A stretch of DNA of 64,000 nucleotides. Source: PALSA-693 sp963780345 (GTDB taxonomy: Bacteria > Actinomycetota > Acidimicrobiia > Acidimicrobiales > Palsa-688). Where the stretch lies: positions 248,001 to 312,000 of the forward strand of contig CAWABU010000011.1 of NCBI GenBank assembly GCA_963780345.1, in the 5' to 3' direction. Shown in pieces: positions 1 to 8,919 of this stretch. Each line of letters begins with the position of its first letter. Positions within the stretch are counted from its first letter, which is position 1. The position numbers and the translations under genes are program-made. The notes beneath the pieces were generated by a model, which had not been told where the DNA came from, made no database searches, and saw only the letters and a program-made list of their open reading frames with translations.

Positions 1-2
1 CC

Positions 3-1496
3 GGAGTGGTGCAGCGGCTCATGCAGAACCTGCGGCGGTCGGTGGAGGCGAAGATCCACGTCCTCCCGCTCAGCTACATCGACCGGGGGTCGCGGGGCGA
101 CCTGCTCAGCCGGGTGACCAACGACATCGACAATCTGGCCCAGAGCCTGCAGCAGACCATGAGCCAGATGCTCAACTCGTTGCTACTGGTTGTCGGCGTG
201 GCGATCATGATGTTCACCATCTCGCCGCTGCTCGCGGCGATCGCGCTGACCACGGTGCCGGTGTCGGTGTTTGCCATGCGCAACATCGCCAGGCGGGCCC
301 GCCCCCGCTTCATCTCGCAATGGCGGGTCACCGGAGCGCTCAACGGCATCGCTGAGGAGGTGTTCAGCGGTCACGCGGTGGTCAAGGCGTTCGGCCGACA
401 GCGGGAGGTCGAAGCGCGCTTCAGGGCGACCAATGATGAGCTGTACGAGTCCGCGTTTCGGGCCCAGTTCATGTCGAGCGTCATGCAACCGGTGACCATC
501 TTCCTCGGCAACATCCAGTATCTGCTCGTGGCCGTAGTGGGCGGACTGCGGGTAGCCAGCGGGGCGATCACCATCGGGGACGTACAGGCCCTCATCCAGT
601 ACACTCGCCAGCTCTCGATGCCGATCACCCAGCTGGCATCCATGATGAACCTCTTCCAGAGCGGCATGGCGTCCCTCGAACGGGTCCTCGAAGTGCTCGA
701 CGCCGAGGAGGAGAGCCCCGACCCGCCGCCGCAACCAGCGCGCCCGACGCTGGGTCGGGTCGCGTTCGAAGAGGTCACATTCTCGTACCACCCCCGCGTC
801 AGGCTGATCGAATCGCTTTCCCTGGTGGCCGAAGCGGGTGAAACCGTGGCCATCGTGGGGCCGACAGGGGCGGGCAAGACGACGCTCGTCAACCTGCTCA
901 TGCGCTTTTACGATGTCGGGTCGGGGCGAATCACCGTGGACGGAGTCGACATCGCCAGCATGCCCCGGGCCCAGCTGCGGGCCAAGATGGGGATGGTGCT
1001 CCAGGACACCTGGCTGTTCGCCGGCACCATTCGCGACAACATCGCTTTCGGCCGGCCGGGGGCGACCGACGAGGAAGTCCGCCAGGCGGCCGAGGCCACC
1101 TACGTCGACCGCTTCGTCCATTCGCTCCCGGACGGCTACGACACCCTCCTCAACGAAGAAGCCGACAACATCAGCGCCGGCCAGAAACAGCTCATCACCA
1201 TCGCCCGGGCGTTCCTGGCCCGGCCCTCAGTGCTCATCCTCGATGAGGCCACCAGCTCGGTCGACACCCGCACGGAAGTCCAGATTCAGCTGGCCATGAA
1301 CCGGCTGCGAGCCCAGCGGACGAGTTTTGTGATCGCCCACCGTCTCTCTACCATTCGCGGCGCCGACATCATCCTGGTCATGGAGGACGGCCGCATCGTG
1401 GAGCAGGGGTCCCACGCCGAACTGTTGGCACGAGACGGGGCTTACGCCCGGCTGTACCAGTCGCAGTTCGTGGCGCCCGTGGCCGAGGTCGAGTGA
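3..1496 (+). CDS. ABC exporter, fused membrane and ATPase domains (5' end missing)
   Basis: This is the C-terminal part of a type I ABC exporter half-transporter. It runs in from the left edge, so the true start is outside the window; about 497 residues are visible against roughly 600 for the family. The first ~235 residues hold the later transmembrane helices. The nucleotide-binding domain follows, with Walker A GPTGAGKTT near visible residue 286, a variant signature ISAGQ near 390, Walker B LILDEA near 413 and the H-loop IAHRLS near 446. The ISAGQ form in place of LSGGQ is common in one half of heterodimeric multidrug or lipid exporters, so a partner subunit is expected upstream. The substrate cannot be told. 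Confidence 0.93.
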   Translation, partial: GVVQRLMQNLRRSVEAKIHVLPLSYIDRGSRGDLLSRVTNDIDNLAQSLQQTMSQMLNSLLLVVGVAIMMFTISPLLAAIALTTVPVSVFAMRNIARRARPRFISQWRVTGALNGIAEEVFSGHAVVKAFGRQREVEARFRATNDELYESAFRAQFMSSVMQPVTIFLGNIQYLLVAVVGGLRVASGAITIGDVQALIQYTRQLSMPITQLASMMNLFQSGMASLERVLEVLDAEEESPDPPPQPARPTLGRVAFEEVTFSYHPRVRLIESLSLVAEAGETVAIVGPTGAGKTTLVNLLMRFYDVGSGRITVDGVDIASMPRAQLRAKMGMVLQDTWLFAGTIRDNIAFGRPGATDEEVRQAAEATYVDRFVHSLPDGYDTLLNEEADNISAGQKQLITIARAFLARPSVLILDEATSSVDTRTEVQIQLAMNRLRAQRTSFVIAHRLSTIRGADIILVMEDGRIVEQGSHAELLARDGAYARLYQSQFVAPVAEVE

Positions 1497-1547
1497 GGAC
1501 CGCCGCCCGAATCCGAATATTTTCTGTTGCGACAGGAGCACGAGCAA

Positions 1548-2804
1548 ATGAAAGAAATCAGAGGGGCTGCCGATATCGGCCCGATCAATCCAGAAATGCT
1601 CGTCGATCCCGAACCGAACCTCGCCGGCTTGACCGTCGTATCGGTCGACGACCATGTAGTAGAACCACCCGACCTTTTTGAAGGTCGAATGCCGAAAGAT
1701 CTCGAGGACCGGATCCCCTTCGTGGTGGAGCTCAAAAACGGCGCCCACGCCTGGTACATCGACGGCGCGTTAGAGACGACCATCGGACTCAGTGCCATCG
1801 CTGGTCGTCCTCGCGACCAGTGGAACCGGGATCCAGCCCGGTTTACGGAGATGCGGCCGGGTTGCTGGCGCATCGATGACCGGATCAAGGACATGAATAT
1901 CAACGGCATCGCCGCGTCCGTCTGCTTTCCCAACTCCTTGCTGGGCTTCGGCGGTGGGCGCACCTTGAGGATGCGCGACCAGGAGCTGGCGTTCGCGGTC
2001 ATCCGCGCGTACAACGACTGGTACTACGAGGAGTGGTATGCGAAATTTCCTGATCGCATCATTCCCTGCCAGATCGCCTGGATGAGGGATGTGGAAACGG
2101 CCGCCGCGGAAGTGCAAGCCAATGCCGGCCGCGGGTTCCACACGGTCACCTTTTCCGAAGACCCGGGCAAGCTCGGCCTGCCGTCCTTGTGGACCGACTA
2201 CTGGGACCCGTTCTTCCGGGTGTGCGAGGAGACCGGGACGGCGGTGTGCCTTCACGTCGGAACCTCCGGCTGGAACCCCGGTACCTACCCGCCGAGCGTG
2301 GACAGCGCCATCGCCGGGCTGGTGATGCCGGTGGTGTACTTCCCGACGGTGTCGCAGATCAGCGTGACGGAATGGATGTGGGCGGGCATACCGTCCCGCT
2401 TCCCGGATCTGAAGATCGTGATGTCCGAAGGCGGGGCCGGCTGGGTGCCGGCGCTGGCGTCCCGCTCCGATTACGTCCTGCAGCACTCGGTCGGCGGCCG
2501 AGAACGAGAAGCATGGAAGGACCAGCTCCTGCCCAGCGAGGTGCTGCGGCGGAACTTCTACTTCTGCACCCTGGACGAACCGATCAGTCCCGAGGTGGTG
2601 GATGCGGTCGGAGTCGACCACCTGCTGGTCGAGAGCGACTATCCCCATGCGGATGGGACCTGGCCGCATACCCAGGAGCGCCTGCACAGCCGCTTGAGCT
2701 GGATGTCCGACGCGGACATCCAGAAGGTCACTTTTCGGAACGCGGCCGCGGTCTTCCATCTCGACGTCGACCGTCTGATGCCGGCGTCCCGGGCGCTCGT
2801 GTAA
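1548..2804 (+). CDS. Amidohydrolase-family metal-dependent hydrolase
   Basis: A 418-residue protein of the amidohydrolase-2 (TIM-barrel) family, which hydrolyses or decarboxylates small carboxylates with a bound metal. The N-terminal VDDHVVE segment (residue ~35) gives a metal-binding D-x-H motif. HVGTSG (~237) and VESDYPHADG (~361) supply the later His and Asp ligands. The ATG at 1548 is chosen over the in-frame TTG at 1527 because an AGGAG lies about 9 nt before it. The gene follows the ABC exporter by 51 nt on the same strand and may be co-transcribed. The substrate is unknown. Confidence 0.88.
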   Translation: MKEIRGAADIGPINPEMLVDPEPNLAGLTVVSVDDHVVEPPDLFEGRMPKDLEDRIPFVVELKNGAHAWYIDGALETTIGLSAIAGRPRDQWNRDPARFTEMRPGCWRIDDRIKDMNINGIAASVCFPNSLLGFGGGRTLRMRDQELAFAVIRAYNDWYYEEWYAKFPDRIIPCQIAWMRDVETAAAEVQANAGRGFHTVTFSEDPGKLGLPSLWTDYWDPFFRVCEETGTAVCLHVGTSGWNPGTYPPSVDSAIAGLVMPVVYFPTVSQISVTEWMWAGIPSRFPDLKIVMSEGGAGWVPALASRSDYVLQHSVGGREREAWKDQLLPSEVLRRNFYFCTLDEPISPEVVDAVGVDHLLVESDYPHADGTWPHTQERLHSRLSWMSDADIQKVTFRNAAAVFHLDVDRLMPASRALV

Positions 2805-2860
2805 CCCGTGCCGGCTCTGGCGACCTGGACCTCGAACCTCGGCTCCGACCTCCCGGTGGC

Positions 2861-3952
2861 TTATGCGGTCCGGAAGGCGGCCGCGACGGCCTCGACCGCC
2901 TGACGCTGCTCTTCGGTCACCTCTTCGGGAACCGTGATGCGAATGCCGACGAGCAGGTCACCGCTTCCCTTGTCGGTCTGCACGCCGCGGCCGCGGATCC
3001 TGAGCGTGCGGCCGGGCGGAGTTCCGGCCGGTACTCGCACCCGGACGGGCGACCCGTCCAGGGTGGGGACCGTGATCTCAGAGCCGAGGACGGCCTCGGG
3101 CCAGCCGATGGGGGCGTCGACGGTCAGATCGAGGCCCTTCCGCCCGAATACCGGGTGCGGGCCGACGCGGATGACCGCATACAGATCTCCCGGCGGGCCG
3201 CCGTTGGTGCCGGGGCTGCCCTTGCCCGCCAGGCGGATCCTCTGACCCTGGTCGACGCCAGCCGGGACGCGTATCTTGAACGTCCGGGACCCGTCGGGGC
3301 CGGTGAGCGTGAGCTCGGTGGTCAGGCCGTGGATGGCGGCCTCGAAGTCGAGCTCCAGGACCGCCTCGAGGTCGTTGCCCCGGCGTGCCGATGGGGCGCG
3401 CCAGCGGGCGCCGCCGCCACCGAGCACGCTGCTCAGCAGATCGTCGAACTCGTCGCCGTCCAGGGTCTCCCAGGAGGGGCTCTCCCTTGTCGACCCACTG
3501 GCCCCTGTCGACCCACTGGCCCCTGTCGACCCACTGGCCCCTGTCGACCCACTGGCCCGAGTCGACCAGGTCCTCGTCGACCAACCGCCCTGGTTGCCCG
3601 GGTCGCCGGTCTCGAATCCGGCCCACGGCGGCGCTGACTCGTCACGCCACCAGCGTCCGCCCTGGCCTCCGGCTCCCTGGGCGCCGGCTCCCTGGGCTCC
3701 GGCTCCGGCGCCGGCTACGGCCCGCCGGAACTCGTCGTACTCGACCCGCTTGGAGGCGGTGCCGATCACGTCGTAGGCGGCCGTCACATCCTTGAACCGC
3801 TCGGCCGCCTCGGGATCGTCGGGGTGGGTGTCGGGATGCAGGTCGCGGGCCAGCTTCCGGTAGGCGCGGCTGATCGTCTTCTGGTCCGCATCCTCCGCTA
3901 CGCCGAGGACGGCGTAGAGGTCCTTCTCCAGCCAGTCGGCCTGCACGGCCAC
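2861..3952 (-). CDS. J-domain co-chaperone, DnaJ/CbpA-like without zinc fingers
   Basis: A 363-residue protein with an N-terminal J domain whose HPD motif sits at residues ~39-41. A Gly/Ser/Thr/Ala-rich linker follows, then two C-terminal substrate-binding domains (from about residue 190) of the DnaJ C type. The CxxCxGxG zinc-finger repeats of classical DnaJ are absent, so it resembles CbpA or the second DnaJ of actinobacteria. It should stimulate a DnaK ATPase. The linker contains four copies of an 18-bp DNA repeat (GSTGAS units), listed separately. It converges on the amidohydrolase with 56 nt between stops. Confidence 0.9.
   Translation of the reverse strand: MAVQADWLEKDLYAVLGVAEDADQKTISRAYRKLARDLHPDTHPDDPEAAERFKDVTAAYDVIGTASKRVEYDEFRRAVAGAGAGAQGAGAQGAGGQGGRWWRDESAPPWAGFETGDPGNQGGWSTRTWSTRASGSTGASGSTGASGSTGASGSTRESPSWETLDGDEFDDLLSSVLGGGGARWRAPSARRGNDLEAVLELDFEAAIHGLTTELTLTGPDGSRTFKIRVPAGVDQGQRIRLAGKGSPGTNGGPPGDLYAVIRVGPHPVFGRKGLDLTVDAPIGWPEAVLGSEITVPTLDGSPVRVRVPAGTPPGRTLRIRGRGVQTDKGSGDLLVGIRITVPEEVTEEQRQAVEAVAAAFRTA
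3490..3561. repeat. 18-bp tandem repeat, four copies, inside the J-domain gene
   Basis: The unit gtcgacccactggcccct repeats four times with an exact 18-bp period (3490, 3508, 3526, 3544); the last copy changes its final two bases. The unit length keeps the reading frame and encodes a repeated GSTGAS linker on the minus strand, so copy-number change would alter linker length without frameshift. Confidence 0.95.
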
Positions 3953-4031
3953 GGGTCTACCTCCTCGAAGTTGAGTCTGCCATTATCAACTTCTGAGAGG
4001 TCGCCGGGATTCCCCGCTGGGGCCGAGGCCC

Positions 4032-5084
4032 TCAGCGGCTGGCGGGAGCGTCAGGGACTCGACGAGAGACGCACTCGGTCGAGCCGAAAGTAGGAATCCA
4101 GACCGAGTGCTTCCCCCGGCCTCCCGCGACCGCCACCTGGATACGGTCCGGACCGCGGCCGACCCGGTAGAACCCGCCCTCGGGCTCGAGACCGAGGGCG
4201 GAGAATTCGGCTTGTTTTCCGGCCGACACGGTGGAGACGGGAACGACCGCCCGCTCGTAGAGCACCTCCTGGATCATGGGCACGTCCCAACCATCCCGCG
4301 CCAGCGTGGCCGCGTGCTCGGGTCCCCACACAACGAGATGATCGCCGCCCAGGTAGAGGTTGTTGGAGCCGGGAGTGCCCATGACGCCGGCCATGGTGAC
4401 GAGCAGTTCGTCGCCGGCAGTGCTGCCGTGGTCGTTGACGTTGTGAGGGCCCTCGGCGGCGAACACGGTCACGACCCCTTCGCCGGGGGCATGGCCGCGG
4501 CGCACGGCCAGCGGCTCCCAGGGGCTCGCCTCCTCCTCCTCGGCGAAGCAGTAGCTGTACTTGGCCGGCGAGCCGTGGGTAGCCCGGTCGAGGGTTCCGG
4601 GCCGGGAGCCGCCCAGATTGACCAGCATCAGGTGCAGGGCCCGTCCGATCGTGGCATTGGCGCGACAGCCCTGGCCCAAACAGTTTTCCTTCGAATTCAC
4701 TCCCGCGGCCGTCGCCGCCGAACCGCTGACCAGGACCAGCGGCGTGCAGGGATGGGTGGTGGCCATGACGCCGACGGCATTGAAGCGGTCGTCGAGGACC
4801 GCCTCCAGGGCGGCGAGGGCGATGCGGAATCCCGCGGCCGTGCATCCGGCCATCACCGCGTTCGCCGCCAGTGATCGCCTGTCCGCGACCACGCCCGAGG
4901 GCGGGATGGGGCCGATCTCCGCCGGGACCAGATCGTCGACGCCCTCCAGCAGTGCGTCAACCGCCTCCTCGGTCGGCGCCAAGGTAGGCAAGCCGTCGCC
5001 CCAGCCGCGAGCCTCACAGTATTCGAACCAATCGAGAGGCTTCATGTCGGCGATCTCGAGGGTACGGCTCGAGCTCAAGGCCAA
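4032..5084 (-). CDS. Unrecognised conserved protein downstream of the UGSC selenoprotein gene
   Basis: I do not recognise the family with certainty. The product is 350 residues from the TTG at 5084; an internal ATG at 5045 (MKPLDWFEYC) is an equally plausible start. No signal peptide or membrane segment is evident. The N-terminal part has a WGDGLPTLAPTEE segment. The middle has a Cys-rich stretch (SKENCLGQGCRAN, residues ~155-170) that could be redox-active or bind metal. It starts about 35 nt after the stop of the UGSC selenoprotein gene on the same strand, so the two are probably one operon and one pathway. No function is assigned. Confidence 0.8.
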   Translation of the reverse strand: MALSSSRTLEIADMKPLDWFEYCEARGWGDGLPTLAPTEEAVDALLEGVDDLVPAEIGPIPPSGVVADRRSLAANAVMAGCTAAGFRIALAALEAVLDDRFNAVGVMATTHPCTPLVLVSGSAATAAGVNSKENCLGQGCRANATIGRALHLMLVNLGGSRPGTLDRATHGSPAKYSYCFAEEEEASPWEPLAVRRGHAPGEGVVTVFAAEGPHNVNDHGSTAGDELLVTMAGVMGTPGSNNLYLGGDHLVVWGPEHAATLARDGWDVPMIQEVLYERAVVPVSTVSAGKQAEFSALGLEPEGGFYRVGRGPDRIQVAVAGGRGKHSVWIPTFGSTECVSRRVPDAPASR

Positions 5085-5118
5085 ACCCCCTGCAAGGGCC
5101 CCGGCCGGGGGAGGGCGC

Positions 5119-5634
5119 TCATGTGGTCTGTGCTGGTTGGAGTTCTCCGACCACCTGGGCCACGCGGGACGCCAGCTCCTCGGGGCGAAGGCCTCCGACG
5201 GGATGGGTCACCGCGACCATGTGCAATTTCCCGCCCCGGGCTTGAGCCTGGGCCACGGCGAGGGGCAGGAAGGCGTCGGTCACGACCGTGACCGTGCGGA
5301 CGCCGCGCCGCTCCAGTTCGACGGAGTCGTGGACACTCCACGACGTGCAAGAGCCTCAATCACCGATCGCGACGAGCGCGCTGTCAAAGTCCTCTGCGAT
5401 GCGCGCCAACAGATCGTCCGGCGCGGACATGGAGGCTGCCGCCTTCGACAGCAACGTCGCTTCGCTCAGGCCCAACTGAAGGGCCGTGGCTTCGAGGAGC
5501 GCGCTGGCGTTTGGTTTGGCGTTGGACAGCAGGCAAACCCGACCGTCGAGGCGCCGTTGGTCCGTGGCACCGGGCGCCGCGGGCTCGGCCGGGCCGGGTT
5601 CGACTCGGCCCTGAGTTGGGTCGACAATCCGCAC
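5119..5634 (-). CDS. UGSC-family selenoprotein (in-frame UGA read as Sec)
   Basis: On the minus strand an open frame reaches a TGA at 5358-5356 that is followed in frame by GGC TCT TGC. Reading the TGA as selenocysteine gives the UGSC motif at residues 93-96. The frame then stays open through THPVGGL to a TGA stop at 5121-5119, a 171-residue product. The preceding LLSNAKPNA and VAIGD segments and the following CTSWSVHD match what I recall of the UGSC (seleno)protein family. A perfect 7-bp hairpin with a GU-containing loop lies 18 nt after the UGA. The GTG at 5634 is chosen over 5655 because GAGAGGAG lies 6 nt before it. Function unknown, presumably a redox role. Confidence 0.85.
5326..5344 (-). 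promoter_or_regulatory. SECIS-like hairpin for UGA recoding
   Basis: On the coding (minus) strand GTCGTGG pairs perfectly with CCACGAC around the 5-nt loop AGTGT. The loop begins 18 nt after the UGA at 5356, and G is its second base. Bacterial SECIS elements are known to need a short upper stem, a G within the first two loop bases and roughly 16-37 nt from UGA to loop; all three are met. Confidence 0.8.
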
Positions 5635-5745
5635 TAGTGGCTCCTCTCGGGTCACGTACTGCGTCTGGAAACCCCAAGCTTACTCAGCGGCCGTTGGCGT
5701 CGACCCGGGCCGTGGCCGCGGCGCCCCGGTCAGGGGGGCGAGATG

Positions 5746-6923
5746 TCAGCCAACTGATCGGAGGGCGTCGGCCTCGCCCGCCGGATCCCGCCATTGGGCC
5801 CGGGGCATCAGTGTTTCCAGCCGGGCCCGGTCCGCGTGTCGTTTGACGATCTCGAACATGCTCTCGACCAGAGTGTCGGAGAGCAGGTGGGGCTCGAGTC
5901 CGAGTGCAAGCAGACCAGAGTTGGCGGGCCGGTAGTAGTGCTCCTCGGCCTCGACTCGCGGGTTGTCGAGGTGCTGCACCACCACGTCCCCGGGATACAG
6001 ATCGGCGACCAGGTGAGCCAGTTGATTTACCGAGAAGCGCTCGGTGAACTGGTTGAAGACCCGGAACTCGCCGGGCTCGGCCGGGGACTCGCACGCCAGC
6101 TCGACGCAGCGGACCGTGTCGCGGATGTCCAGGATGCTGCGGGTCTGCCCGCCCCGCCCGTACACCGTCAGAGGTTGGCCGATAGTGGCCTGGACGGTGA
6201 ACCGGTTGAGCACCGTGCCGAACACGGCGTCGTAGTCGAAGCGCGTTTCCAGCCGTGGATCCAGCGCCGTCTCGGCGGTCACCTGGCCGTACACCACCCC
6301 CTGATTGAGGTCCGTGGCCCGAAGATTCCAGATCCGGCAGGCGAACTCGATGTTGTGGGAATCGTGAACTTTGGAGAGGTGATAAAAGCTGCCCGGACGC
6401 TTCGGGTAGAGCATCCGGTCAGTGCGCCCGTTGTAGGTGACTTCGAGCCAGCCCTCCTCGATGTCGATGTTCGGTGTCCCGTATTCGCCCATCGTGCCCA
6501 GCTTCACCAGGTGGGTGTCGGGTGAGTGAGTCGCCAGGGCGTAGAGCAGATTGAGGGTTCCGACCACGTTGTTGACCTGCGTGTCGACCGCGTGTTGCCG
6601 ATCAATCATCGAGTAGGGAGCCGAGCGCTGTTCGGCGAAATGGACGACCACGTCGGGCCGATACGTGCCGATGATCTCATCGCAGAAATCACCATCCATG
6701 AGGTCGCCCGGCACCGCATGGAGTTGTCGCCCCGACACCTCCCGCCAAGCCTTGACCCGGCTGTCAAAATCCGCGATTGGCACCAATGAATTCGTCCTAA
6801 TTCAACGTCGATGGCTCTGCGAGCAAGGTTGTCTACGGCCACAATCTCGTGACCTTTGGCCGATAGGTAGAGCGATGTGGGCCAGCCGAGGTACCCGTCG
6901 GCTCCCAGGACCATTATCCGCAT
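5746..6923 (-). CDS. sqdB: UDP-sulfoquinovose synthase (one frame break)
   Basis: An SDR-family enzyme converting UDP-glucose and sulfite to UDP-sulfoquinovose, the head-group donor of the sulfolipid SQDG. The ATG at 6923 opens the Rossmann motif (MRIMVLGADGYLGW). Residues typical of plant SQD1 follow: HFAEQRSAPYSMIDR, KLGTMGEYGTPNIDIEEG with the catalytic Thr, and YHLSKVHDSH with the Tyr/Lys pair, then NQGVVYG. The frame changes near 6784, between IDVELGR and LVPIADFDSR, consistent with one missing base. All conserved parts are intact and the rest is full length, so sequence error is likelier than decay. The glycosyltransferase gene lies 70 nt upstream on the same strand. Confidence 0.88.
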
Positions 6924-6993
6924 TCGGTGCAATTTCCCATTCTGGCTCGAGCTTCCGCCCGCTCTATTGACGTCAAAAACTGAAGGCCTGGAC

Positions 6994-8343
6994 TCATTGA
7001 CGATAATCAGCCCGTTCCGCTCCCGCGATCCACGTCGGCGCAACCCCGACAGCATTTACAGTCGCCCCTGCAGGTACCGCCGGGCTGGTTGCGACGCTGG
7101 ATGAAGACTCAGCTCGACCGGTTGGAGGCCGAAAAAGCATCCGGTCAAGGTAAACAAACTTCAACAGCCAGACGCTACCATAAGCACCCACGTAAACCAG
7201 CACGTCGACGATCGCCTCGGTGAACGCGGTGGTACCGGCATTTTTGACCAGGGCGTTGGCGATACCCACCAGGAGGGCGGCAAATAGCGCCCCACCTATC
7301 GTCACCAACCAGTAGGGCACCACCTCCCGCCACACGTGACTGCGGCCGCGCCGGCCGAACGTCCAGCTCCGATTGAGTGGGTATCCGGGGATTATCCCGG
7401 CCGCGCTGGCCAGGAGGCTGGCCAACCAGCCCTCCAATCCGGCGAGGACCAGGATGAAGAGCGCGATTTCGCTGACGATCAGACAGATCGCGCTCCCGGC
7501 TGTGTAGCGGATCAAGCGAGTGCCAATGGGCAACCGAATTTGCCGAACGCCCCGACGTCGAGATTCGCGCCACCAGGTGCCAACCATCACCCTTGCGTAG
7601 CGCAGCCCGTAGGCCAGGTTGCGACCCTTTCGAGAGGTGCCCGAGATTCGCGGCCGCATGACCGTTGGGACTTCTGCGATGTGGTAACCGGCCAGAGCGG
7701 CACCGACAACCAGCTCGGACGTCTGGTATTGCGGCTGGGTCTGAGGCACGTGGCGCAGCAACTCGGGTGTCATCACTCGCAGCCCCGACGACGTGTCGGT
7801 CACGGTCACGCCGGTCAGGATGCGCGCCAGGAGTGAGAAGGCCCGTACGCCCAGGGTGCGGAACGCATCGGTGTCCCGGGTCTCGCCGAGGGCGCGCGAC
7901 CCGATCACCAGGTCGGCGTCGCCCGTGAGCACCAGCCGGACCATCGCCGGCAGATCCGCAGGGTCCCACTGCCCGTCGGCATCCAGCGTGGCGATGTAGC
8001 GCGCCCCGTGCTCCCACGCCGCCCGGTACCCGGCTCGCAGGGCGACCCCGTGGCCGCAGTTGCGGGGCAACCGCAACACGGCAGCCCCGTGCCGGCGGGC
8101 GACCCGGCTGGTCCCGTCGTCGGAACCATCATCGACCACGAGGACGTCCAGGCCGACGCCGGCGGCCGTGCTCGGTATCTCATCCAGAACATGTGGAAGA
8201 TTGCCGGCCTCATTGAGGGCGGCAATCACCACCACCAGATCGGAGAACGTCCGGTCCCCGAATTCGGCGTCGAAGGCGCAGCGCGCCTCGGCCACGGTTT
8301 CGGCGGCGTGATCCGGCTCCTTGAAACCACGCGTAACCCTCAA
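6994..8343 (-). CDS. Glycosyltransferase family 2 fused to GtrA-like membrane domain
   Basis: A 449-residue two-domain protein. The N-terminal half is a GT2 domain of the polyprenyl-phosphate mannosyl/glucosyltransferase type: VVVIAALNEAGN, VVDDGSDDGT (~70) and TLDADGQWDP (~120) carry the nucleotide-sugar and metal ligands. The C-terminal part (~275-420) has four hydrophobic helices of the GtrA type. Such proteins usually move a sugar to or across the membrane on a lipid carrier. The TTG at 8343 has GGGAG 8 nt upstream. It precedes sqdB on the same strand, so a role in glycolipid or sulfolipid assembly is possible, but ordinary SQDG synthases belong to another GT fold. Confidence 0.88.
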   Translation of the reverse strand: MRVTRGFKEPDHAAETVAEARCAFDAEFGDRTFSDLVVVIAALNEAGNLPHVLDEIPSTAAGVGLDVLVVDDGSDDGTSRVARRHGAAVLRLPRNCGHGVALRAGYRAAWEHGARYIATLDADGQWDPADLPAMVRLVLTGDADLVIGSRALGETRDTDAFRTLGVRAFSLLARILTGVTVTDTSSGLRVMTPELLRHVPQTQPQYQTSELVVGAALAGYHIAEVPTVMRPRISGTSRKGRNLAYGLRYARVMVGTWWRESRRRGVRQIRLPIGTRLIRYTAGSAICLIVSEIALFILVLAGLEGWLASLLASAAGIIPGYPLNRSWTFGRRGRSHVWREVVPYWLVTIGGALFAALLVGIANALVKNAGTTAFTEAIVDVLVYVGAYGSVWLLKFVYLDRMLFRPPTGRAESSSSVATSPAVPAGATVNAVGVAPTWIAGAERADYRQ

Positions 8344-8919
8344 GCAGTGAACTCCCGACGACGGCGTCCCGAGGGCGGCCTACCGCCTCCCTTACGGATC
8401 AGGGTGGATACCGCCCAGCTAAGCAGTTTGTTCACACTGCACTCAAGAATCGGAGGAGGGGGGGCTCCGGCATGTCAAGCTCTGCCTAATGGGCTGACAT
8501 GAGACGGGCCTAGACGACACCTGAGAAGACGCTGAGAACGGCCCTCCCCTCTGGAATCACCGATTTCGGCCGACATGACGGTTCTGTCAGGGCGGGCCAG
8601 CTCGCTCCCGCGGCGGTCGATGTCCCCCAGGCCCAAGGCGGGCGGTTGCCGCGATCGTCGGCCATACCCGAGAGATACCCAGATATGGGCATTCCATGGC
8701 GCCCGGTTGTGGGGGAGTTGAGGTCGCCGCGAGAGCATGCCTGGGGTCGGTCATGAGTGACAATCGGACCGGCCGTGCAGGACGCGCGAGTCTCGGCGAC
8801 CACGGAGGCAGGGCCGCCGGGCTCGCGCGTCCCGACGGCGGTAACTTACGCCGGTTAAGTTAGGTAAATCTCACCTCCCTCCGCGGCCCTCTTTAGGTTC
8901 CGGTGCGCAGGCTGTCCGC
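8344..8919. other. 576-bp divergent intergenic region
   Basis: No convincing gene. The region separates the minus-strand glycosyltransferase from the plus-strand STAS gene, so promoters for both should lie here. The only clear structure I see is the inverted repeat at 8842-8862 near the STAS end. Short open frames on the minus strand (8475-8803) have no recognisable content. Confidence 0.6.
8842..8862. promoter_or_regulatory. Inverted repeat, possible operator upstream of the STAS gene
   Basis: TAACTTA (8842-8848) and TAAGTTA (8856-8862) are exact inverted repeats with a 7-bp spacer, in an AT-rich island inside GC-rich DNA, 58 nt before the GTG start. This could be an operator or promoter region; no regulator is identified. 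Confidence 0.35.

Noticed and set aside
5356..5358. The UGA in the UGSC gene as a nonsense mutation or frame error
   Set aside because: The frame continues unchanged with family-like sequence, the next residues are exactly G-S-C, and a SECIS-like hairpin sits at the right distance.
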